This document shows, one piece after another, positions 49,701-60,000 of a DNA stretch of 64,000 nucleotides (positions within the stretch are counted from its first letter, which is position 1; the number at the start of each line of letters is the position of its first letter). The position numbers and the translations under genes are program-made. A model generated the notes under the pieces. It searched no databases. It was not told the DNA's origin and was given only the letters and a program-made list of their open reading frames with translations. Source of the DNA: Ptychodera flava (Eukaryota; Hemichordata; Enteropneusta; Ptychoderidae); contig NC_091931.1 of the NCBI RefSeq assembly GCF_041260155.1, forward strand, positions 30,779,041-30,843,040, in the 5' to 3' direction.

Positions 49701-52663
49701 GTTCGCCTTGAACTTCTTTGAACATTGTACCTAATTTTCACAGATTAGGACCTATAAATATACTACAAGCCATATGTTAGTTCAAATTAATAAAAGTAGG
49801 AACAAATTCCGATGTCCTGAAATGATAATACTGTTGTCAAGGTTTACACGAGATTGAGTTTGTGCCGCTTCACTGTACAATACCTTGGCATAAAGTAGTA
49901 CCGGCCAAGCTATTGGTATCTGAAGTTGTTGACTAAGCGTTATGTAATGTCTGATTATATCTGATATAACTACGTTAGATTGCATATTATCAGTGCAGAA
50001 AGAGCCCAAAAAGTGTACTTGTTTTTAGATGCGAGCATCCCGTCATGTGGGGTATGTTGAACTCACACATGATGAACAAGAGGGGGGTTTACTCAAAAAA
50101 TTTCCAGTGATCAAGTAATTCACTTTGTACTGCATGCAATTAAAGTACATAAAATTTGTCTTTATTCCACTAGGATGTAGCAGATGAAGACATCAACAGT
50201 GCACTGAAAACCAAAGAATGTGAGGCTCCTCATATATGGTCTTTACAGCAGCTGGAGAACTCTCAGGACTGTACATCGTAGGTGACACTGTTCATATAAC
50301 TGTAGACAGAAAGGAGGGAATTATGTCTGCAGTGTTGAAACTAATGACTTCATATTACGTATTTGACTTGTCATATCCAAAATCACATGCTATGATTCTT
50401 GGACTTCTGCAATCATTAGTGGTGGAGGAGGCTTTTAAGCAAAAAAAATTCACAGGGATAGGCCTACAGGGTGCTCTTTAAAGAGGTAAGGGAGAAATGG
50501 AATGTCTTAATTGCTGACGCTCCTCAATAAGATGAAGACCTGGTATCCTCACGGTCACCTTTCCATAGGACTTTAAAGGGACATCAGCTGTAACTTGAAA
50601 GTTTGATGAGTTTCTCAATATTTTTGTTCCATAGGTTAATGAGAATATCTTGTTTTCCTCCCTAAAGCATGTTGACACGCCCATTATCAACATTGTCAAC
50701 ACCGCCTAGAACCAATCTGATCAGTCCGTATTTACCTTTGCTGGGTTGCTGTTGTTCTTGTTCTGTGTTGCGCGATCTCTTACATCTGACAAACAGCAAT
50801 AGAAAAACCTTGTTCAAATTTCGCGCGTCGGCACAGCAAATCAGAACTTATTATATGTATCGTAATGGAACAAATCTGCTTGCAGGCGGATACGCGGACG
50901 ATATGTACACTCAGTGGTCAGTGCGTTTTATGAAGACAATTTCTGATTGGTCGGCTGTTCTGGCCGATGCGTGAGATTTGAACGAGATATTCTATTGCTG
51001 TTTGTCAGAGTAAGAGATTGCGCAATGCAAAACAAAAACAACAGTGATCCAGCAAAGGTAAATGACTATTATTCACATGGTGTATTAACTTTAAGTCAAC
51101 TCCAATGTAATGTAATGTAATGTAAACATTTCTGTACAATCTGTGTTCATCCCTTTTGAAGAATTTCTATCTAATTTGATATTTATTATTTGTTGTTGTA
51201 TATATCAGTTGGTTTATAAGTGACAATTAACTATTGCTATTGTACTGTTTTACAAAGCATTTTAGCTTATAAAGAAGTTTTCGTTCAATTGCAAGTTAGA
51301 AATTCTCTTTAGAGTACCATATTTGATAGTTGTTCTAATATCCAGGTTTTGATTGCAAGTTGATAAGTTTGAAATGGCAAGCAATCATAGCAGTTTCACG
51401 TTCAGTTTCATTGCAAGTTTGCAAATCTGTAGAAGCCATATGTGATGCAAACAGAAATATTTGGTTTTTTTTGTCACAAGTTGAAAGTCCTAAAATGACC
51501 GGCTGTAATGACAATTTGAATGTTTAACTGTTCCATTGTGAGTATAAAATTCTAGATGACTCTTTTTTAAATGCATTTTAATGTAATTTTTGATTGATTG
51601 CAAGTGAAAACTCCTTGTTATATCCATTTAATTCAAATTGAAAAATCAGATGAAAAGCTGTTATAGCTGCTTTTATGTTTAATTGTTCCTTTTCAAGTTG
51701 GACTGTTTATAAATATTGCATTATTAACTTGTGTCTGTAATTTTCTATGTGTACATTATTAGGTGAACACATGGTGGTCTGCTTTCCAGAACACATGCAT
51801 TCTATTTACTTACTCTGCACACTTACATTGTGTTCAAAAAGTGTTACAGTGTTCTGATGCGTAAACAGTGTTCTATTTCATGTAATTTTGAACATATGAA
51901 ATGCGTTCAAAAATAAAAACACTATATGTTCTAAATCTGAACACATGCATTCTAGTTTTCTTACTGAACACTTAAACTGCGTTCAAAAAGTGTTACAGTT
52001 AAGCGTTCTAATATGTGTTCAATAACTGAACACATGACTTTAGAGTCTGATAACTGCAGCAAACGATACTTTTCCCGCTCATCGGTGCGGGGATTCCTTT
52101 TTCAGAACTCCAAATCATCCTACTACAAGAAGCAACGAACTGGTTTCTTTCATAAATATGATACAGATGTGAATCTTTATCACGGCGATAATCCGTATTT
52201 GATCGACTCGCCACTCAAAGAGATTACTTTTTAACAATTCAGTTGATAAGAGATTTGCTTGATTTAAATGACCATCAGAATTCTTATGCAGTAAGAATAG
52301 TTTTAACGAAATTGTGTTCACATTAAATGCCAGATGCACAGTATACTGGTTTGTGCATTGTATAACGAACTTTCTCCTCTAAACTGAAATTATTAAACTA
52401 AAACATCTGCAATAACCTATAATCTCTCAATGAAAGCCTATTGCACCGGTAGACAAACAGGAAGGGTAGCCTTTAAAAAACAAAAGAATCATTATTTTCT
52501 TGCAAGGAAACACACGGTAGAATTCATTTTACAGCTATAACGATAGCATGCGTCATGAATCGATTTCATTTATCTTCTCACCTTCAGCCTCCTGGTTTCT
52601 TTCATCGTTTTCGTGAGAACTTTGAAAAGGTAGAGACGATGCTGATGATTGTGAGGAATGCAT
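43784..52663 (-). CDS. NLR-B: NACHT-domain receptor, intact
   Basis: Coding exons 52663-52582 (MHSSQSSASSLPFQSSHEND...) and 46500-43784 splice with matching phase 1 to 932 residues. The same exon pair with a conserved MHSSQ start is seen in NLR-A, which supports the model. N-terminal linker of about 60 residues; LSWWKNSLQLDDIYTELELE; Walker A GDPGYGKST (104-112); Walker B VVLLLDGWDE (about 178-187); sensor-like ILLTSRKV; winged-helix-like FVIHHKTFQEFFAAKYIAS; then a long, irregular leucine-rich-like region ending PFIEIID. No death, CARD or TIR domain and no membrane helix, so it would be a cytosolic ATP-dependent sensor that needs a partner for signalling. The 6.1 kb intron holds the GTGTTC-bounded segment. 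An upstream non-coding exon near 54,087 is likely. Further coding exons upstream cannot be excluded. Confidence 0.85.
47143..47230. repeat. Dispersed block shared with 54,400-54,470
   Basis: Both read GTTCAAGATGA-CC, AT-G-ATTGTC/CTTTGTCA, TTTT and TTGGACCTG-TAA in order. On the plus strand the frame gives FVVQDDPIGIAF at one copy and a diverged version at the other. One copy is in the NLR-B intron and the other beyond its upstream exon. Possibly a fragment of an old coding element; not identified. Confidence 0.4.
47531..47644. mobile_element. 114-bp hairpin element with 8-bp target duplication
   Basis: Arms 47,531-47,579 and 47,596-47,644 are 49-base inverted copies with two differences (tip CACAGTCGCTCGAGAGC) around a 16-base loop. 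GGCTGTAT flanks both sides (47,523-47,530 and 47,644-47,651). Eight-base duplications are typical of hAT transposition. A small separate palindrome (GTGGTCGT...ACGACCAC) lies just to the left at 47,482-47,504. Confidence 0.7.
49121..50481 (+). CDS. Possible small spliced gene inside the GTGTTC-bounded segment
   Basis: An exon at 49,121-49,240 has clean borders (TTGTAG| and |GTAATT) and encodes MEKRIKMKRGGKASASALSK and on from an ATG at 49,133. An acceptor (CCACTAG|) opens 50,174. A donor at 48,553 (ACG|GTAAGT) may end a leader exon. From 50,236 a second frame encodes GDTVHITVDRKEGIMSAVLK then YYVFDLSYPK and LLQSLVVEE. From memory this recalls the C-terminal end of multicopy SAMD3-like proteins of fish and invertebrates. 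The 50,174 acceptor leads into a different frame that stops at 50,284, so either an unseen intron joins them or the gene is broken. Product unknown. Confidence 0.3.
50731..51062. mobile_element. MITE with about 130-bp inverted arms
   Basis: The left arm (from TTTACCTTTGCTGG at 50,731) and the right arm (ending CCAGCAAAGGTAAA) are inverted copies, including TGACAAACAGCAATAGAA and GCGC-ATCTCTTAC. A unique core of about 90 bases lies at 50,850-50,940. Nested within the GTGTTC-bounded segment. Confidence 0.75.
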
Positions 52664-52671
52664 TTCAGCTC

Positions 52672-54086
52672 CTGTGGAGAGAATAAGACAAAGCTAAAAG
52701 GGAAATCCTTTGTTTGATAATAACATATAATATTTTGTCTAAGGTATGTAGGTTTAAAAAGATTATCCGAATTCTTGTTTTCGTAAAAGTGAGTTTTTTT
52801 ACAGTCACTAGTTTTTATGCATGCATCAATAGAGTCTTTGACTTATACCATGTGCTCACTCCATATTCTCTTAACTCTTCGACTTTATGCGACTTGTAAG
52901 TTTGACTTTCCTTTCTTTTTTTAAAAATTGCCAAATGTTACAAATTAACTTGGTTAGCAAAGCTGAGAGTAATAGTCCAGGTTATGTTCATGAATTGTTT
53001 AGTGAATCACTGGCAGCTGCCTCTCGATTTGTTTGGATTCTACGCCTAAAACACAAACCCTATCATACCGGTACATGTACATTGATACAACTATCTGATG
53101 ATCGGTCGAGAAGTCAACGAAGTACAGTATTCACTAATAAACAGTCACCGTGCATCGTTTGCCTTGCTGCGAAAATGAGCCCTGCCACTCCTTGACGTTT
53201 TCTGCTGGGAGTCCTACCAGTCCAATGACCCAAGCTACCCGAGTGGCAGAGGCTACGGATTCGCAGCAATTGTTTGCCATATATCAAAGTTGTACAACGC
53301 GTGGGCTCTCACTTTAAAAACACGACTCACGTAACAATTCATACTGTTCCAGCCATGAACGAGTAATTATATCTCAGCAACGGGTACACAACCCGATTAT
53401 CACCGGTGTACTTCATATATTCACTCGCTATATTGCTTGTGCATATATAATGATCATGTGGAGCTAGTCAAACTTCTCAGTATTCCAGTCGCTAGGTGTG
53501 GTTTATTGCTTAAATATGTAAATTACATGTAAGGGGCCACTGTCAGTGTAACAAACTTGAATGGATTTTACAGCAAGAAACAGGATGGCTGGACAGTCTC
53601 TTACTCATATACATTACGTTTACTTTTTTGTACGTCGCACACAGGTTTTGTAGATAACATTCTAGATAAAAAGAACCGCGGCTCAATTTGCGTCTGGATA
53701 GAACACACAAGGGAAGTGCTAAATTATTTATCAAGTTGATCGTAGGGCGAAATTATAGGGACTAAATAAACCATAATACAACAGCCATATACGTATTGAT
53801 GCCAATCTGTTTTCACAGACACGCAAGGATAAACAGTGGAGTGGAATGTCACTCAGACCTCTGTCTCTCTCAATGCCAAGGTTTACTTCTTAGAAAATGC
53901 ATGCCCTTCAAGTTTTACACTACATAAACCTTGAAATCGAAACTACAGGTATATTAAATCATTCAGCATCTGTCTGCATTCATTGTATCATCGTCTATCC
54001 AGAATGTTGACATATAGACCGACAGCAAACTGTTTAGATACATGTGAGACTGTTCCGCCATCCTGTTTCTTGCTGTAGATACTCAC
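52672..54086. other. NLR-B first intron/upstream stretch
   Basis: Lies between the MHSSQ exon and the putative leader exon. AT-rich; no further coding exon of a death-fold or other receptor domain could be recognised on the minus strand. Short frames at 52,887-53,195 and 53,543-53,739 have no support. Confidence 0.45.
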
Positions 54087-54170
54087 CTTGTACTGAGTGT
54101 AAATACGCTACGATTGTGTAAGAACACTAGTAGCTATTAAAGTGTTCGGAAACCCGGCTAAACTGTCGCC
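54087..54170 (-). promoter_or_regulatory. Putative non-coding first exon/promoter of NLR-B
   Basis: The minus strand ends ACACTCAGTACAAG|GTGAGT at 54,087, matching the NLR-A donor at 25,403. The two loci stay similar for some 230 bases beyond, to about 54,330 (for instance GTCAACTTTTGTGAAGG at about 54,286). The exon's outer limit is not determined. Confidence 0.4.
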
Positions 54171-54739
54171 AACTGACTTGAGACGAAGCTCTGTCACGTA
54201 CAGTCAATTCAAAATGGTGACTGTGTTATGAGAGGCACATACCAGTCAGTCCAAAGGTTAATTTTGCAGAACACTGCATGAACAGTCAACTTTTGTGAAG
54301 GTTTGACTACAAGCGGGTGTTGATACTCTCCCCTAAATTCTTTACACGAGGTGAACTTTGCCATCTAAAGAGAATTCAAAATGGTTATTCATTACACTGG
54401 TTCAAGATGATCCTATAGATATTGTCAGTTTTTATTTGTTTGTTGGACCTGATAAATTATTAATTTACAATTTACAAGAGTAAGTATAGGCCGTAATAAA
54501 AATATAACTACTGTAAACTACTGTACATACCATAGTATAAGTAATATGGTAGTTGTACCAGGTTAGATCGTTCCTAGACTGTTACTATGCAAATAAATAC
54601 CGTAGTTGCATGGTAACAGTCTAGAATCTTTGCCGTTAATCATTTGCTGGCTTAAAAAGTTTGACGCAGGGACGTAAAACGACCAGCTAGTAATTGGAGT
54701 CAAGCCTAGTTTAAAAGCAGTCCTCCCTACACATTTCCT

Positions 54740-54850
<111 letters not shown>

Positions 54851-55004
54851 ACGGTTATAAAAGGGGGTTGTGACATTCGACAATTCAAAGTTGCAGTTCA
54901 GAAGTGGTTACATGCTGTAACTTGTTACAGATGCATTGGTATTTCAATCTTTTTTCATACAAGATCATGTTTACTCATACAGGAAAACACAAAATGTTCA
55001 GACC

Positions 55005-55005
<1 letters not shown>

Positions 55006-55037
<32 letters not shown>
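55006..55037. repeat. Poly(C) tract, 32 bases
   Basis: An uninterrupted run of C, rare in AT-rich DNA. Poly-Pro frames over it are artefacts. It lies 38 bases left of the SINE tail. Confidence 0.9.
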
Positions 55038-55038
<1 letters not shown>

Positions 55039-55074
55039 ATCACATTGCATTCTCAATTTTTCAACAATGGTGGA

Positions 55075-55290
55075 AAAACTGCACGTTATTTAATTTATTT
55101 ATTTTTTATTCAGTCCATCATCCAACAGGCGTTAGCCCAATTACAGGATGCGGTAATAACCCACTAACTCCCCCAATGGAGCACTGAGGAGTAAAGTGCC
55201 TTGCTCAGGGGCACAACACCGTGCTGGAGTCTCGAACTCACCACCCTCTGACAGTGAGTCCGTTACCCTAACCACTGGGCCACGGTGCCT
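55075..55290 (-). mobile_element. tRNA-headed SINE
   Basis: On the minus strand: AGGCACCGTGGCCCAGTGG with an A-box-like GTGGCCCAGTGGTTAGGG (head at 55,290), a B-box-like GTGAGTTCGAGACTCC, then the shared body GAGCAAGGCACTTTAC, and an A-rich tail (AATAAAAAATAAATAAAT) at about 55,085-55,110. Length near 210 bases. A second copy lies at 62,350-62,585. Confidence 0.75.
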
Positions 55291-56583
55291 CCAACTTTCA
55301 TTTTTGTACAGATACTAGTTTTCATTTTGATTAACCCTTTGAGTGCCATATTTTTCCCGCTAAAATTTTATTGCAACATTTTACCAATTTTTATAAATTT
55401 TTCTGTAATTTTTTATAATTTTGAACCAGATGGACATCAAATTTAATCTGCTAGTTTTTTATCAAAATTTTGGCAAAAATCTTAAAATAACTGCATTCTA
55501 AAACATTGGTTGTAATGCCACTCACCTTTCTGCATTTTGAGATAGAATTTACCGCTAGAGCAAAAAAAAGCCTGTCAGCGGTGTGAAGTGTGAAAGCAGA
55601 ATAGATATACTGAGGAAAACTGGACATCTCATATGCTCTGTTGCTCATATTGCTGTTAAAGAAAACCAAACATATGTCAAAATATGCAAGTTTTTTGGTC
55701 TATTTTGATTACAACTGTGTTTGCATGTGTGCACACCTACCCACTCATTGATAGATGATCCCTGATATGATACAACAAATCCATGTAAAGATTTTGAGGA
55801 AGGGTCTTTATTAAGTCACTCCATTCTAGCAAAATTTCATGTGCCATATATAAGAATGCAACATTTGGTAAATGACAGTCTTTGAATGTAAGGTTATGTG
55901 CAATTTTAATGCAAAGAACACAAAACCTATTGATTGCTTGAAGTCAGATCTAGTTTCAAACTTAATATGTGAACAACTTTCTGTGAAACAAATGATACAT
56001 TGCATTTTTGGTACTCTCTGTACTTTGCTTGTCAAGAATAGCAAAAGATTTTTATTTTTCACTTTGTATTAATTTCTGTATAACCTGTTATACAACTGTT
56101 GGAATAATACTCAATTATTGCAAAGGTGGACCGTGAAATGGAAAGGTAGAAGGTTGTTCTGATGCTTTAAATGTGACAAAACCTTAGAACATTTATCTTG
56201 AACTGTTTAGATGTGGAGTATTTCACTGGAAATGGAAATAATACATGGGGAAAACAAATCTGGCATATACAATTCTTTCAATTGTCTCTCTGCTAAATCA
56301 AGGCATGATTGTTTTTACTGAACTGCCTACTTCACTCTGTTTTACATGTCCTGAAATCCATTTCCAGATCAAAACACCCAAGTATTTAATTCAAAGTACT
56401 TTTGAACATAATTAAGCCCTTAGTACATGCACTCCTCAAAGATCTTCAGCAGTTACACATGGAAAGCAATCCTATGACTCCAAAATGGAAAGACAAAACT
56501 TTGCACGTCTTTGAAAAGGTATGATTATGTAAGCTAATGTCTTATGTACAACATGATAAATTTTGTAGCTAAAATCTTGGTTC

Positions 56584-56590
<7 letters not shown>
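55291..56590. other. Intergenic stretch
   Basis: AT-rich, no gene seen. Starts near 55,333 with TTAACCCTTTGAGTGCCA, a text common at ends of TTAA-type elements, but no matching inverted end was found nearby. Confidence 0.4.

Positions 56591-56626
<36 letters not shown>
56590..56626. repeat. (TA)n microsatellite
   Basis: Short TA array just beyond the 3' UTR of the coiled-coil gene. Confidence 0.85.
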
Positions 56627-56629
<3 letters not shown>

Positions 56630-56663
56630 AACACTGTAAATAGCAATTACAGTCATTAATATA

Positions 56664-56669
56664 TTTATT
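56664..56669 (-). terminator. Poly(A) signal of the coiled-coil gene
   Basis: AATAAA on the minus strand about 340 bases after the stop codon. The UTR between is the sequence copied at 43,120-43,440. Confidence 0.6.
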
Positions 56670-57006
56670 ATGTTACAAAAGGAATGTACAATGGTATATC
56701 AAATAGTATAAAAAGGAAAATTAATACATACTGAAGATGTTTTTCATATTTTGCTGGTAAACTGGACACAGATATTGTGAATATCTACAATGGTGTGGAC
56801 GGTATTTACTTACACTGATGGCTATGTTGAAATGAAGTACATAGAATATCATGACTAGGCAGGAATCAAAATTATGTCTCTCATAAATGTAAAATTATTT
56901 CTTAAATCATAAGAGTTGCTGAAAACAGAATTCCTTGAATACTGATGATGAGGAATTTCTGTGATCAATGTCTGGACGGTCTTCAGAACTGATTGCCTTC
57001 TCATCT

Positions 57007-60000
57007 TTAGGATCTGGATGAAGTTGCTGATGTTGGTCGACTGGGCTTCTTGCCAGTCATGGAAATCTGATCTTTCATTTCAGCAATTTCTGAAATAATA
57101 AATAGAAAATACACAAAAGTTAACAAATCTATGTAATTTTTGGCTTATCATTTGCAAGAAATGGCTGATCATAGACTTAAACCATCATAATAATTTTGTA
57201 CTGGTTGATTACCACGGTTGAGAACATTCAAGAGTAAATATAATATCTTACAGTCACTTACTTTTGAAGAAATCTGTGTAAAATTTGAAAAAATATATGC
57301 CACTTTGCAAACTGTTATTGTTCATGTACAATACGATATCAATCTTCAAAAGTCTTGAAAATTCTAAGTCTTTGTTGCGCAAGTATGTGTATATGTCCAT
57401 GCTAGGGTCTTGATGGGCCATTTTAGTAGCCCAAACAATAAGCTATAACATTTGTTTCTGACACCAGAGACCAGTATCAGATCGTCTTTGTATTATCAGT
57501 ATATTACAGCATGGCATATGGAAGATGCAGAGAAAGTCACTGACCTTGCTTGAGAGCCTGGTTCTCCTGCATCAACTCAGAATTCCTTGTGGACAGGAAG
57601 ACGGCATCTTGTATGGACTCCTCAAGCAGTGTGCGGTATCTCTGTTCTAAGGCTGCCTTCTGCTCCTCAAACACTTGGCGGTAATTTCTGAAAGTCTGCA
57701 AAGGGGGAACAGATGGTGAGAAAGTCAGTGTGCCATCTAAATCAATTCGATGAACCATTGACTGAAATCCTTTCTTTGACCCATGGAAATATTACAGTGG
57801 TTTGCATTGACCCATTGGCATTAGATGAACTAGACAGATCGTCTAAATCGAGGTGTTGCCAACGACGTCAGGTGCAATTATCAGCTAAGTGGTAATATGA
57901 GTCAATTATAAAGGAATCAACTCTACAAAAGTTGAAACATTGTCCAGCAGGAGGTCTGACATAGTCACAACAACACCATCACATTGTATGTCCATGCTCT
58001 GCCCAAGTCATATCACTTTCGTTCAGGTGTAGTTGTTTTGACTGCGTCTGACCTTCTGCAAGACAATGTTTCAACTTTGGCAGAGTTGATTTCACTGTGA
58101 TCGACTGGAATTACTGCTCATCTGATAATTACACCTGGGAGTGTTGGCAACACCTCAATTTAGACAATATGTCTAGTTCGCATAATGCCAATGCATCAAA
58201 GCAAACCACTGTACTTCGATACATTATTCAAAGAAATGCTTGAAATCACTCAAAGAGTTTGTGTAACCTAAAAGTTACAGGGTACATTGGATTAAATATA
58301 GTCCTTTGGTTGAATGATGAAATCGTCTCTGTAATCAGTTTATTCATTGTTTGTTCATGCAGTTACATGATCAGAGTACTCACCTGGAAATTTTGCAATT
58401 GTTGTACTTCGAGTTCTTCTTTATGGCGTTTGTAGCTTTCTTCCATATCTCTGGTGAGCAGCTGCTTTTCTTGGTCAAGTGTCTGTAACTGCATGGTGAC
58501 AACCGCCCTCTCTGCCCTCAATTCAATAAGTTCTGTTTCAAGCTGCATTATCTGCTGGTTGCTGTAGTTGAATCCTTGAGCCATCTTCAGCTGGGTTTAT
58601 AAATAAAAATAAAAAAACTCTCTTACCTTGTATACTACAATGCCAAATGTTTTTTTTTCCATATCTTACACACAGTTATTCAGAGTGCATTTCAAAAAAT
58701 GCTGTATGGTACACAAAATGTCCATGGTTTCCTGTAACTGCACACAGATGGCTGGCAAATTATTTCAAATGTCTTACAACTAGCCTACAGGAACTGTAAA
58801 AAAAACCGACATACCAAAACCCTACTTTTGTTTTTCAAGGGTTAATGTTATCACCATCTTCCTAATCATCAACAACACTGACTTTGGTACCAAAACTGAT
58901 AAATTAATTACAAAATATTTCAAAACCACTTTAAGACCCAATGGTAATATGTTTTATTAACTCCACCATCCAATGGCAAAAGCCAGTTTACAGGATGTGC
59001 CCATGCTCTGAAACTACAGGTATGCTAACATACTCCAGTTATACCTAGGTCTTGAGCTCACACGACCCAATGGGGCATTATGCCTTCTACACTGACAGTT
59101 GATCTGACAATTGTCATCATAATCACATTTTACTTAAACGAAAATAAATTGTGTTTTATCTGGATTTTATGAGAAGTTCCAAGGCCTGATTGGAAATGGC
59201 AAATTTGCTTGAAAAGAGCACTTCTAACCTTCTAAAAATTCAAATTTTACACCCACTGACTCAATAGCAATAGGATGCATTGGGTGCAGCTATCATTATT
59301 GCATTATTTTAACATGTATGAAAAACAAATTGTACATTGACTTGACTTTATCTCTCGAAAACAACTGCTGAGATATTCTGGGGTATTCTTCTCAGAGCCT
59401 GCTTTGCTCAATCAAACCTAAAGATGAATGCCCGAAATACTTCACAAGATATTAACCATTTGAACACGGAAGTCGCCAATGTGACAGCGCCCTCTATGTA
59501 TCTGTGGCAGAGAGGAGATCAATGGACAAACACCTTTGGAAATGCAGTACAAGGTTATCTTCGGAGTGTCTCGCTACATGTAACTACATCATGTGTAAAT
59601 TCTATCCCTAATTCTAGTCTTAACTAAAAACCATATACCCTAAGTTGCTGTCTGCGTCCAGTAATTTTTCACTCTAGCCCTGACTGCAACATGTATTGTA
59701 CAGTTGCCATGATCGTGACCACAAATTTCCCATTTAAAACCTCTAGGAATATCCAATAATCACATCATTTTATTGTCTTACCCAGAAAATTTACAAAGTC
59801 AGAGCAGAATATTCATCATATAAACAGATCACAAATTCACTTTTCTGAACTCACACCAATCACAGGAAAAGAGAATATTTTGATCAATGACTTGAAGTAT
59901 GGCACCCATCCGCGTGCAAAATTGTCAATTGTATGCAGAGATTTGAAAGTGGTTTCTCAGCTGTTGAGGCAAACTTAGATGTCAGTAAAATTTAGACAAT

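Larger units (their letters stand above)
47859..52036 (+). mobile_element. 4.2 kb segment bounded by inverted GTGTTC-rich repeats
   Basis: The left edge reads CATGTGTGTTCAAGTATTGA, and the right edge, inverted, reads CATGTGTTCAGTTATTGAAC. GTGTTC/GAACAC units, often as palindromes such as AACACTAGTGTT, crowd both sides (to about 48,340 and again 48,800-48,920 on the left; 51,770-52,036 on the right) and are sparse between. Between the clusters lie putative spliced coding pieces (49,121-50,481), a nested MITE (50,731-51,062) and a degenerate array of about 100 bases per unit marked by ATTGCAAGTT (51,280-51,760). This resembles a DNA transposon with subterminal binding sites, but no transposase was recognised. 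NLR-A's intron lacks it. Confidence 0.45.

Noticed and set aside
55230-55290. Functional tRNA gene on the minus strand
   Set aside because: A- and B-box-like motifs are present, but it continues into a SINE body and A-rich tail, with a second copy at 62.4 kb.
55333-56100. TTAACCCTTTGAGTGCC as the end of a complete element
   Set aside because: No inverted partner found within about 1 kb; could be a lone end.
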